This document shows, piece after piece, positions 1 through 8,127 of a stretch of DNA of 64,000 nucleotides. The DNA is from Catalinimonas alkaloidigena (lineage in GTDB: Bacteria; Bacteroidota; Bacteroidia; Cytophagales; Cyclobacteriaceae). The stretch spans positions 6,329,001 through 6,393,000 of the forward strand of contig NZ_JAQFIL010000001.1 of the NCBI RefSeq assembly GCF_029504655.1. Reading direction: 5' to 3'. The translations under genes and the position numbers were made by a program. The first letter of the stretch is position 1. The number at the start of each line of letters is the position of its first letter. The notes under the pieces were generated by a model, which was given only the letters and a program-made list of their open reading frames with translations, searched no databases and was not told the origin of the DNA.

Positions 1-2521
1 CTTTTTGAGCTATGATTTTAAGAAAATAGTTTTTTCTGATGATGAGATACCTGGGATTGTCAACGATACTGATGGTTTCCTGCAAAGCCTTTATAAAAAC
101 AGACTTTTCATAAGTTGTTCCACCTTCCAGATGGCAATAAACTGTACCAAAATCATCTAGTGACGATATTATCCTCAATTTTGAATAATCTGTATGTATT
201 GCTCCTACTTTAATTAAGGATACTAAAAGTGCTTCCCCAATCTGATGTACATCTTTAGCAATATCCCGATATTTGATATACAGTCTTAAGGTTTTAAAGG
301 CAAGACCTCCAAAAGTTATCATGCCTACACTACCAAATACTGCTAAGCAGATGTATACTGCTTCTCGTGATCTCAGATGTCTTGCAATTCTGCTTAGCAC
401 TTGTAAAGCCTCTAATCCATACCCAATAAAACCCGAAACGAGGATGCCTATAAGAGACTTGATGGTTCTGGTATAGTAAAGTGATTTGATTTTTCTGTAT
501 TCCTCATCTTCAGGGAAAGGAATCAAGATCTCTTCAACCAGGCTGGTTCCAGAAGACAATGCCTGCTGCCACTTTTCTCTCAGTTGGTCTCGCTGTCCAG
601 CACCCAAAAGCATGGCCGCATTTGCATGACGTACTTGTTGTTCTGTGGTAAACTGATGAGGTAAATTCAAACGTCCATATCCATTTTCAATATTTATTTC
701 GTCTCTAAATGAAACGCCCACAAATGCCCTGAAACGTCTTTTCAGTATTTTTATATCATCTCCTCCATCTAAAGCTTCAGGGTTTGCACATACCAAGTGC
801 CAAATGTTAGCAGTTTTGTCATAGTTATGCCTTTCGGTACGTATAGCTCGCCCTCTCATCTGGTTTGATAATACGTAGGAACCTACAAAACTTGCTAGAA
901 TCAATGCATTCACTGCTGGAGCATCCCAACCTTCGCCAAGTAAAGATTTAGTACCCACAAGTACTTCAATATTTCCTTGTTGAAAAATCTGTGTAATGAT
1001 ATGGACAACATCAAGCTTCAATTGCTCTGTTAGATTAACCATCAGATACATATCATCGTAAGGAAGCGGAGTAGTGACTAAGTTGTCTACTTTGTATTTA
1101 TAAGCAACCTCTCTTAATGCTCTTTCTGCTATTTTAGGAATGATAATTAAAGAGCCAGTTAATACACCGAGCTTGATATTTTCTTTATGTGTTCTTCGCA
1201 GTTTTTCAAAAATAGGAAGTACTCCAATCTTATTTAATTCCAGGTTATTTTGCGCTTGATGCGTTAGAAATTCTTTTCTTATATAATCTGTGAGGATAAC
1301 CATTCTCAAATTCTGACCCAGATGTTGGTGCTCAAACGTCACAATATTCTCAATGCTATCCAGTTTACTGATGCTAGAGCTTAATAGCCTATTAATTTTA
1401 TGATTGTATCTAAAATTGATCGTTCGCCTCTCTATTGCACCATTCCGTATTAGTTTATGCATCATTTTATGTTGATGCTCTTTGTACTGGCTAAAATTGA
1501 TAGGATCTTTATAAAAATAAAATGTTAACAGTATCTCCATCCACTCATAGTTCAGCGGAGGAATGCTAAACTCTTTATCACCAATAATCTCTGTATGTTC
1601 ATCGTTAATTTCTTTGCCTAGCGCATGCAGATATATTAATGTGGCTGAATAGTACTCCAGATTATTATATATCCAATCAAGGTGGGCAGCAGGTTGACAA
1701 TAAATAGGGTGTTGTTCAATTGCTGAAACGAGCACCTCATCAACTTTAATTTCTTCATACAGTGTCCGAATTTTCTGGAAAAACGCTCTGATCTTTTCGT
1801 TTTCTTCATTTGTGGGACGTGAGAAATACACATAATCCTGATGAGGGCATAAATCTCCCTCAACAACCAACTCAGGCACAGAAATTTCAGCATCTACAGG
1901 TCCATTAAGTGCTGTGTATCTTTGCCATTCTGCATAAGAAACGTCATAAGGCGGGGTAGCTGTTAACCCTACAATGGTAGGCTTAAGTACGTCTTTGACT
2001 TTGGTCAAAGATTTCCACCAGGCACTTTTCAAATGGTGCGCTTCATCTACTACAATGGTTCCTACTTGCTGAGCTTGAAAAAGCCGGATAATTTTATTCG
2101 TATTATTCCTTCCTTTTTTTACCTTGTCATCTTCATCAATAAATCTTTCCTGAATATCGCCTTCTTCTTCAATTTCTTTGTTGGAGCAAGCAGTATGAAG
2201 CGCCTGGTAGGTAACTACGGTTAAAAATTTTGGATTTCTGATATCCCGTGAAATCCAATCCGGTGTATAATCTACTTGTAAGAACAGTTCACAAAATCTA
2301 TGAACCCATTGGTTACGTATGGCAACAGTAGGAGCAAAAATCAGTGTGGGTTTATTAAGCCTTAAGGCCACTTCTAAACCTAAAACGGTTTTACCGGAAC
2401 CAGGGGGGGCTATGATATGTAAATGATCATCTTTTAGGTGTTCTTCTAGTTCATCCAGAACTCTTTTTTGATACTTTCGCCAATTGTATTTAAATCTTAT
2501 CTCAGAAGGAAATGCTTTCAA
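1..2521 (-). CDS. SF2 DEAD/DEAH-box helicase with two C-terminal membrane helices (3' end beyond window)
   Basis: The reading frame runs leftward off position 1 with no stop, so about 840 residues are visible and the C-terminus is missing. Superfamily 2 helicase motifs are in order: Walker A (APPGSGKT, near residue 41), DEAH (VVDEAHH, near 157), motif III (GLTATPP, near 184) and motif VI (QMRGRAIRT, near 552). Two hydrophobic segments follow, near residues 686-707 (IGILVSGFIGYGLEAL) and 720-744 (VYICLAVFGSVGMITFGG), separated by a basic loop, then about 95 more residues. The start is taken as TTG at 2521 because a TAA lies in frame three codons upstream; no better start precedes the conserved part. 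ATP-dependent translocation on nucleic acid is known for the family; membrane anchoring is inferred from hydrophobicity. A restriction or phage-defence role is possible but no partner nuclease or methylase is visible here. The helicase call is very secure; the physiological role is not known. Confidence 0.9.
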   Translation of the reverse strand, partial: MKAFPSEIRFKYNWRKYQKRVLDELEEHLKDDHLHIIAPPGSGKTVLGLEVALRLNKPTLIFAPTVAIRNQWVHRFCELFLQVDYTPDWISRDIRNPKFLTVVTYQALHTACSNKEIEEEGDIQERFIDEDDKVKKGRNNTNKIIRLFQAQQVGTIVVDEAHHLKSAWWKSLTKVKDVLKPTIVGLTATPPYDVSYAEWQRYTALNGPVDAEISVPELVVEGDLCPHQDYVYFSRPTNEENEKIRAFFQKIRTLYEEIKVDEVLVSAIEQHPIYCQPAAHLDWIYNNLEYYSATLIYLHALGKEINDEHTEIIGDKEFSIPPLNYEWMEILLTFYFYKDPINFSQYKEHQHKMMHKLIRNGAIERRTINFRYNHKINRLLSSSISKLDSIENIVTFEHQHLGQNLRMVILTDYIRKEFLTHQAQNNLELNKIGVLPIFEKLRRTHKENIKLGVLTGSLIIIPKIAERALREVAYKYKVDNLVTTPLPYDDMYLMVNLTEQLKLDVVHIITQIFQQGNIEVLVGTKSLLGEGWDAPAVNALILASFVGSYVLSNQMRGRAIRTERHNYDKTANIWHLVCANPEALDGGDDIKILKRRFRAFVGVSFRDEINIENGYGRLNLPHQFTTEQQVRHANAAMLLGAGQRDQLREKWQQALSSGTSLVEEILIPFPEDEEYRKIKSLYYTRTIKSLIGILVSGFIGYGLEALQVLSRIARHLRSREAVYICLAVFGSVGMITFGGLAFKTLRLYIKYRDIAKDVHQIGEALLVSLIKVGAIHTDYSKLRIISSLDDFGTVYCHLEGGTTYEKSVFIKALQETISIVDNPRYLIIRKNYFLKIIAQK

Positions 2522-2915
2522 GTTAATTTATCTTAAAGTCAAAATTAAGCTTTAAGGTGCATACAATCATTATGCTATTTAGTATCGGGCGTACTGTTAT
2601 ATGCTTGCTTTTCCTACTAGCTTCATTTATCAAATGCTGTATAAACCTTACCTCTTCTTCTGAGTATTTTTACAAAAGAAAGGTTGAGGTTATGAAATTG
2701 GCAACAGACACTCCATTTCATGGCTGATGATACTCTTAAATTTTATCCGAATGCCATTTGATCAATGAAATGCTTTGTCAAAAACTTTTTTAGGACCAAC
2801 GAACGGAGCAAACCCTAACGCCAAAAAGGAAAGCTTACATCTCCCCCTAAACCTCAAGAAAAGCAGGCACATCATATCTTCCTGAATATGAAAGGTAGTG
2901 TAGCAAATGCTTCGC
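2522..2915. other. Intergenic region, about 390 bp, no convincing gene
   Basis: Between the 5' end of the helicase (minus) and the 3' end of the DUF4385 gene (minus). It must hold the helicase promoter, but I could not pick an exact TAnnTTTG element. A 51-codon plus-strand frame at 2572-2727 has a hydrophobic N-terminus but no other support. No RNA gene or strong hairpin was seen. Confidence 0.5.
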
Positions 2916-3410
2916 TTAGCCATACTTTTCCTTATGTACCTTCAGCATCCGCTGATACTCAGGATGCGCCTTGGCTTCCTCCCACTTCGCTTTGAAGATA
3001 GCGGCTGACTGGGCTTTTACTGGATCTTCTTCGCGGGGAAGGACTTCTTTGCGGGCTTCTTTCTCCGCTGCTTTGTCAGTCGCCTTCTGAGGATTGCTTT
3101 TGTACTTGCGACCACTTTTGTGATTGGCATAACGGCGGGAGCGGGTATAGCCCATCTGCAAAAACTTGCGTGCCATGTCGGCTCCTACAAAGTCCCCGGC
3201 TTCCAGGTAATCCAGAAATAGCTGGTAAATCTTCTCAGAAGAAGTGCGGGCAATGTCGGGTGTCTTAAAGCGCCAGTGAGGCAGTATTTCCGACTTATAC
3301 GGCTCTACCAGCAATACGCCCTGCTCACCCTTGCCCACCAGGTATAGTTCAGGCTGCTTGCGGAAGTCTATCTTGTCAAAATCAAGCTCATAATTAAAAG
3401 CCATAGGCAT
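2916..3410 (-). CDS. DUF4385 family protein
   Basis: A 164-residue soluble protein. The first 100 residues match what I recall of the DUF4385 family: a stretch with FDKIDFRKQPELY, then GKGEQGVLLVEPYKSE and LPHWRFKTP, then a basic run with YANHKSGRKY. The C-terminal third is lysine/glutamate rich and probably helical or disordered, ending with PEYQRMLKVHKEKYG. The start ATG at 3410 has a good ribosome binding site (AGGAAG, six bases upstream), which decides it over the in-frame ATG two codons later. The family occurs in bacteria, phages and some eukaryotes, and no biochemical function is known to me. It is a single-gene unit, with the divergent MBL-fold gene upstream. The family call is made from memory of conserved segments; function unknown. 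Confidence 0.75.
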   Translation of the reverse strand: MPMAFNYELDFDKIDFRKQPELYLVGKGEQGVLLVEPYKSEILPHWRFKTPDIARTSSEKIYQLFLDYLEAGDFVGADMARKFLQMGYTRSRRYANHKSGRKYKSNPQKATDKAAEKEARKEVLPREEDPVKAQSAAIFKAKWEEAKAHPEYQRMLKVHKEKYG

Positions 3411-3526
3411 AAAATCTTCCTGTGATAACCCCAGTTTTGCATACTTGTTATCCCCAGCCGCTGTGTTATTGATAGCGCATAAAGGAGAATGTCGTTTTTT
3501 TACAATCAGGGGCTTTTAACACCACT

Positions 3527-3534
3527 TACTTTTG
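3527..3534 (+). promoter_or_regulatory. Probable -7 promoter element (TAnnTTTG) of the MBL-fold gene
   Basis: TACTTTTG is an exact match to the Bacteroidota -7 consensus TAnnTTTG and sits 27 bases before the ATG at 3562, leaving a short leader. No clear -33 TTTG at the usual 19-21 base spacing was found, so support is moderate. Confidence 0.45.
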
Positions 3535-3561
3535 GTGTATGTCTTATAAAAACCCTCAGTC

Positions 3562-4299
3562 ATGAAAATTTCAGAAATCGCCCCCGATGTGTATCGTATC
3601 TCTGTATTTGTTCCGGAAATGAACTTACAGTTTAATCACTTTCTTATCAAAGACGATGAGCCTATGCTGTATCATGCGGGCATGAAGCAGATGTTTCCAC
3701 TTTTGCTTGAAGCAGTAAGCCGACTGATTTCCCCTTCGGAACTAAGATGGATAGGCTTCAGCCATTTTGAGGTAGATGAGTGCGGCGCGCTCAACGAGTG
3801 GCTTAAGGTAGCTCCTAATGCCCTGCCTGTCTGCAGTGAGGTGGGAGCACTGGTCAATATGAGCGACTTCTCCAATAAGCCTGCCCATGCTATGGCGAGT
3901 AATGCTACCTTGTCTACCGGAAAGTATCGCTACCGTTTCATCAGGACACCGCACCTTCCTCACGGATGGGATGCAGGAGTACTGTTTGAAGAAACGAACA
4001 AAACACTTCTCTGCTCTGACCTCTTCCACCAGAACGGTGACGTAACTGAGCTTACCGAGCACGATATCTTATCCCTGCACAAACAATCTCTCCTGGAGTT
4101 TGAACAGGGGCCGTTAATGGGATACACACCTTATACCAAGCAGACCGCCGGAATCCTGCATTCCCTGGCAGCCTTAAATCCTTCTACCCTGGCTACGATG
4201 CATGGTTCTTCATTCAATGGTAACTGCCAGCAGGCTCTTTACGATCTGGATATTGTATTGAGAGAGCTTTGGGAAGATGTTTCTTATTCCCCGCAATAA
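3562..4299 (+). CDS. MBL-fold metallo-hydrolase, oxygen-binding diiron (ODP/flavodiiron-like) type
   Basis: A 245-residue metallo-beta-lactamase-fold protein. The metal motif is SHFEVDECG (HxExD), the form typical of the diiron domain of flavodiiron proteins rather than the HxHxDH of hydrolytic members. Other expected ligands are seen in TPHLPHGWD, CSDLFHQNGD and the C-terminal ATMHGSSF. There is no flavodoxin domain, so this is the stand-alone ODP-like version. Family knowledge suggests oxygen or nitric oxide reduction or sensing; the actual substrate is unknown. No signal peptide, so cytoplasmic. An AraC-type regulator follows 59 bases downstream on the same strand, so the two may be cotranscribed; the regulator may respond to the same signal. 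The start ATG follows a likely -7 element at 3527-3534. The fold is secure, the exact chemistry is inferred. Confidence 0.82.
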   Translation: MKISEIAPDVYRISVFVPEMNLQFNHFLIKDDEPMLYHAGMKQMFPLLLEAVSRLISPSELRWIGFSHFEVDECGALNEWLKVAPNALPVCSEVGALVNMSDFSNKPAHAMASNATLSTGKYRYRFIRTPHLPHGWDAGVLFEETNKTLLCSDLFHQNGDVTELTEHDILSLHKQSLLEFEQGPLMGYTPYTKQTAGILHSLAALNPSTLATMHGSSFNGNCQQALYDLDIVLRELWEDVSYSPQ

Positions 4300-4358
4300 A
4301 TGGTTATATTGAATAATTAATAGCGAGTAAATTTCCCTCATTAGCTGACCCTCTGAGT

Positions 4359-5204
4359 ATGAATTTTTCCCTTCAGGAATACCCACCCTCGGCACTTTTA
4401 AGTCCTTTTGTAGAATGCTACTGGAAAGGAGCCTTTAATCTAAATGCTGAGGGGGCGGTTTCCTTTCAGATGGTTCCTAATGCCTGCCTGGAGCTCATTA
4501 TTCATCTTGATGACCTGCGTTGTAATTTCCCCGGCACAGAAGACTGGGTACAAACGCCCGATTATATGATCATCGGTTTGATTACCCAGCCTCATGAGAT
4601 TCGCTTTCCCAGCACCGTTCCGGTATTTACGATTCGTTTTAAGCCCGAAGCCTTATATCATCTGTTTCGTTTCAATGGCTCAGAAATCATAGAGACCTAC
4701 GAAGATATGACGCTATTGCTGGGTAATGATATACGAGATTTTTGCCACCAGATCAGAGAGGAAAGTCAGGTGGAAAGGATGATTCAGCGTGCTGAGAACT
4801 ATCTTTTGAAAAAGCTGGAAAAACGAAAAGGGGAGCCCGGCTATGTAAATCAGGCGGCTGAACTTATACGTAACTCCCAGCATATCAATATCCGTGATAT
4901 TTCTGATCATGTATGCGTCAGTCAGCGTCAGCTAGAACGCAAATTCCGCGAAGTGGTAGGAGTCAGTCCTAAACATTACCTGCGGCTTACCCGCATGAAC
5001 CGGGTGATGCGCGTGCTGGAGCAAAACAGATCACTGAGCCTGAGCAGTGTGGCCTATTATTGTGGGTATTTTGACCAGGCCCATTTTATCAAGGATTTCA
5101 AACGCATTACTGGACTCAATCCTACGTTCTTTCACAAAGAAAGGCAAAAGTTCATAGTCTTGCCCGGACAGGTATATATAGATGAGCCACTTTACGGGAC
5201 TTAA
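4359..5204 (+). CDS. AraC-family transcriptional regulator with DUF6597-like N-terminal domain
   Basis: A 281-residue regulator. The N-terminal part (about residues 1-150; start YPPSALLSPFVECYWKG, then MVPNACLELIIHL) resembles the cupin-like DUF6597 domain found in front of AraC DNA-binding domains in Bacteroidota. The C-terminal 100 residues carry the two helix-turn-helix units: IRDISDHVCVSQRQLERKF followed by VGVSPKHYLRLTRMNR, then SLSSVAYYCGYFDQAHFIKDF and the closing GLNPTFF. This is a cytoplasmic DNA-binding protein whose ligand is not known. It lies just downstream of the ODP-like MBL gene on the same strand, with a 59-base gap and no terminator between, so cotranscription is likely. 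The domain call is secure; target genes cannot be read from sequence. Confidence 0.9.
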   Translation: MNFSLQEYPPSALLSPFVECYWKGAFNLNAEGAVSFQMVPNACLELIIHLDDLRCNFPGTEDWVQTPDYMIIGLITQPHEIRFPSTVPVFTIRFKPEALYHLFRFNGSEIIETYEDMTLLLGNDIRDFCHQIREESQVERMIQRAENYLLKKLEKRKGEPGYVNQAAELIRNSQHINIRDISDHVCVSQRQLERKFREVVGVSPKHYLRLTRMNRVMRVLEQNRSLSLSSVAYYCGYFDQAHFIKDFKRITGLNPTFFHKERQKFIVLPGQVYIDEPLYGT

Positions 5205-5240
5205 AAAAGCCCTGCCAGATTTTAGATATCTGGCAGGGCT
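5203..5240 (-). terminator. Strong hairpin terminator, U-tract on the minus strand
   Basis: A perfect 13-base-pair stem (5208-5220 with 5228-5240) closes a 7-base loop. The adjacent A-run at 5203-5208 gives a U-tract only for minus-strand transcripts, so it best serves RNA coming from the protease gene at 5489-7969. It overlaps the end of the plus-strand AraC gene and may act for both. Confidence 0.8.
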
Positions 5241-5323
5241 GCTTCAATCAATAATATCCTTCTTTTAAATAAAGATTGTTTTGATTTTTTGCCGATTGTA
5301 CGATTAAAAGAAATGTAAACAAA

Positions 5324-5431
5324 GTCATCCCGCAGTGCAACGAAGGGATCTTAGCCGCTATGAAAGTAATAGAATTGGAGAGTTGGTAAAGATTTCTCCG
5401 TCGCTCCACGATGGATGCACTCCGAAATGAC
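5324..5431. repeat. Imperfect palindromic element, REP/MITE-like
   Basis: The ends GTCATCCCGCAGTGCA (5324-5339) and TGCACTCCGAAATGAC (5416-5431) are inverted repeats matching at 13 of 16 positions, and the inner flanks (GGGATCTT and AAGATTTCTCC) continue the symmetry. This type of sequence is common as a dispersed element between genes in Bacteroidota. It has no coding content and lies between the protease stop and its likely terminator. Copy number in this genome cannot be judged from one window. Confidence 0.6.
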
Positions 5432-5488
5432 AATTACTAACGTACTACAAGTTCTTTTTGCTTCCATAAAAGAAAATCAGAATAACCT

Positions 5489-7969
5489 CTAATGCGTAAA
5501 GCCGCACCAGTCTTCCATGCTACTGCCGATAGCATTCAGGGCATCCTGACCGATAGGAGAACCATCGGGAGCCGCCAGCGGATCGGTTACCTTCACATCT
5601 TCAGGATCATTCTCAAAGCGACGAACCTGTGCAAGGCCAAAGGTATAGTGTGCTTTCCATTTTTCGTCTACTTCTCCTGCCATATTACTTTCCATAATCT
5701 GCTTGATATCGTTTACCTTGAGCGTAGCCAGCGCCCGGGCCTGACCGGAAGCACTGGTGTTGGAGGCAAGCTTGATAAAGTGATCCAGCACCAACCTATC
5801 TACCAAACGTTGCAGTTCTCCCGCATAGCCCTGCTGTTTTCTGGCAGCCACAGTCGCCTGAATCAGATCATTGGACATTTCGGTAAAGCCGGGCACATCA
5901 TCGTAACGGGAAGACAGGTCTATCATTCTCGTTACGCGCTGATGATTGAGCATCAGGTCCAGTGTAAAATTGGCGGCTGACTCCGCCGCGCCTATGGGAT
6001 CAAAGGTAAGGCCGGTACGTGACTTGAATACTTCCCGATCGTTTTCATAATAACCCAGAGGATAAGGAGGAATAAGCGCCAGCACCTGCTCAGGAATGGC
6101 CAAGGCCTCCGGGCTGATGGTTTTCAGCATCGCTTCTATCGCATCACGCTGTTTGTCACCCTCTACCACTGCAAGAGGCGTTTGTCCATCTCCCCGCACT
6201 GCGTAGGTATAATTCAGTCCGCCGATAAGCTTGGAAGTAGCTTCTACCTGATAGCGGTGAAACATATACATGGGCACCAGCACTTCTTCCAGAGTTGCTA
6301 TGGGCTGTCCGAAAGGCACTTTCTTTTCAGAAATATTGTTCAGCGCGATTTCTCTTACCTGCATTACTCTTTCCAGTTCTTCATCAGCATCCGTACCATT
6401 GTCCCAGAGGTGGGCGTAAGGATGCGCACCGCTTTCAGCCCTGGCATCACGATCAGAAATAAATAAAAGCTCATCGCTGATAGACTGCTGGATGATATCG
6501 TTCAAGCCTTCTTCCTCGTCCACACCTTCGGGAAAATCCTGATAGCCATAAGCGATAGCTACTTTATCCCAGGCACCGATCTCATTGGTATAGGCGTCGA
6601 AAAGATCCAGCTCATTTCTGTTTTTGATCTTCACCAAAGGGTGTGGATAGTCCATCACTGAATGCCGACCCTCATAAGTAGAAGCATAATTATGTGAAAG
6701 GCCCAGCGTATGCCCTACTTCATGGGCACCTAACTGGCGGATGCGCTGCAAAGCCATCTCCATCATCTCTTCAGAGACTTCTTCGCCTTCTTCATAAGCC
6801 GCTACCAGACCAGAAGCGATCAGGAAGTCCTGACGAACACGCAAAGAACCGAGCGTCACCTTGCCTTTGATGATTTCTCCGGTACGGGGGTCATAAATAC
6901 TGCTTCCATAAGACCAGCCGCGGGTAGAACGATGTACCCACTGCACATAGTTGTAGCGGATATCCATAGGATCGGCATCTTCGGGCAGCAGTTTTACCTG
7001 AAAAGCATCCTTATAACCGGCTGCTTCAAAAGCCTGGTTCCACCAGCGGATACCATCCATGAGGGCCGAACGTATCGGCTCGGGTGCGCCAGGATCCAGA
7101 TAGTAAATGATAGGCTCTACAGCTTCGCTGACCTCCGCACTGGGGTCCTTCTTCTTTAGACGATGGCGGCGGATAAAGCGCTGCATGATAGGTTGGTCCA
7201 CATCAGTAGCATAATCCATATACTGGATAGAGCCATAGCCCGCCCGCGGATCAAACTTACGCGGCTCGTAATCATCATCGGGCAGTTCTACAAAAGAATG
7301 GTGCTGGCGTACTGTAAAAGCATCCGGGTTGGGGCTCACCGAACGCAGATAAGCGCCCGCATCAGAACCCGTGAAGGTCAATGTAACTTCAAATTCCGTA
7401 TTTTGAGGGAAATTTTTGGTCAATGGCAGGTAAAAAGCCGAGCGGGATTTGTCCAGGCTAAAGCTTCCCTGCTTGGTGCGCTTGATCATGTCTTTCACGC
7501 CTACCGCATCATTGAGAAAGAAGTCGCTGGCATCTACCAGCACGCTGCCCTCTTCTTCCGCTTCTACTTTGAAGCCATACATCACCGCTTCGGCAAAGGA
7601 TTCTTTCACCGCCCGCTTCTCGTCGGGATTATCGGTAATGGCCCGATAGTCCTGATTAGGCTCTACAAACAGGATTTTGGGTCCGCTACGTCGGAACTGC
7701 ATCACCTGAGAGCGGTTGAGGCGTCCCCGGTCCAGACCGATGTCATTGGACCCCGCTCCGGCGGACAGTGAATTATAATAAAGAAAGTCGGTATCAAACT
7801 TATCGATCTCCAGCCAGATTTTGCCCTCTTCCTCATCCCAGTAGAAGGTAAAATAGCCTTCGTACTTTTCCATGTCTTTGGTTTTCTCGCTGATGGTTTC
7901 ATCATCGGCAGCAAAGGAGGTGAGCACAAGGCCGCAAAGCGCCATGTACAATAGTAAGTATTGTTTCAT
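5489..7969 (-). CDS. Secreted zinc-dependent metalloprotease (metzincin-type, DUF5117/DUF4953 family)
   Basis: An 826-residue protein with an N-terminal signal peptide (MKQYLLLYMALCGLVLTSFAA). The zinc-binding motif HEVGHTLGLSHN (near residues 416-427) is the long metzincin form HExxHxxGxxH. Upstream sequence (YFTFYWDEEEGKIWLEID, then GLDRGRL) matches the DUF5117-type N-terminal domain, and the region after the active site corresponds to DUF4953, as I recall these Bacteroidota proteins. Length of about 820 residues fits the family. The protein probably acts in the periplasm or outside; no T9SS sorting domain is seen at the C-terminus, which ends in MEDWCGFTH. It is a single-gene unit, divergent from the T9SS cargo gene at 8128. 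The natural substrate is unknown. Confidence 0.92.
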   Translation of the reverse strand: MKQYLLLYMALCGLVLTSFAADDETISEKTKDMEKYEGYFTFYWDEEEGKIWLEIDKFDTDFLYYNSLSAGAGSNDIGLDRGRLNRSQVMQFRRSGPKILFVEPNQDYRAITDNPDEKRAVKESFAEAVMYGFKVEAEEEGSVLVDASDFFLNDAVGVKDMIKRTKQGSFSLDKSRSAFYLPLTKNFPQNTEFEVTLTFTGSDAGAYLRSVSPNPDAFTVRQHHSFVELPDDDYEPRKFDPRAGYGSIQYMDYATDVDQPIMQRFIRRHRLKKKDPSAEVSEAVEPIIYYLDPGAPEPIRSALMDGIRWWNQAFEAAGYKDAFQVKLLPEDADPMDIRYNYVQWVHRSTRGWSYGSSIYDPRTGEIIKGKVTLGSLRVRQDFLIASGLVAAYEEGEEVSEEMMEMALQRIRQLGAHEVGHTLGLSHNYASTYEGRHSVMDYPHPLVKIKNRNELDLFDAYTNEIGAWDKVAIAYGYQDFPEGVDEEEGLNDIIQQSISDELLFISDRDARAESGAHPYAHLWDNGTDADEELERVMQVREIALNNISEKKVPFGQPIATLEEVLVPMYMFHRYQVEATSKLIGGLNYTYAVRGDGQTPLAVVEGDKQRDAIEAMLKTISPEALAIPEQVLALIPPYPLGYYENDREVFKSRTGLTFDPIGAAESAANFTLDLMLNHQRVTRMIDLSSRYDDVPGFTEMSNDLIQATVAARKQQGYAGELQRLVDRLVLDHFIKLASNTSASGQARALATLKVNDIKQIMESNMAGEVDEKWKAHYTFGLAQVRRFENDPEDVKVTDPLAAPDGSPIGQDALNAIGSSMEDWCGFTH

Positions 7970-8127
7970 AGGTTAGGTAAATTTAGGCTTAGCATTCGGT
8001 TAAAATATCTCAAATACCCTTTAAACCCTTTTTCGCTTTGTTGTGTCTAAATATATAGAGGAAGAAAGGGAAGATTGTAAATATAGAATTCTAAGGGAAG
8101 GAATGTCAAACGCAAAGAGGAAATTTC

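Noticed and set aside
2572..2727. 51-codon plus-strand frame with a hydrophobic N-terminus in the gap after the helicase
   Set aside because: No ribosome binding site, no promoter and no protein-like C-terminal half; likely chance in AT-rich DNA.
5492..5980. Plus-strand 162-codon frame inside the protease gene
   Set aside because: It is the antisense of a clear protease coding frame and has no family features.
7163..7771. Plus-strand 202-codon frame opposite the protease gene
   Set aside because: It lies wholly within the protease coding region and its composition is that of an antisense frame.
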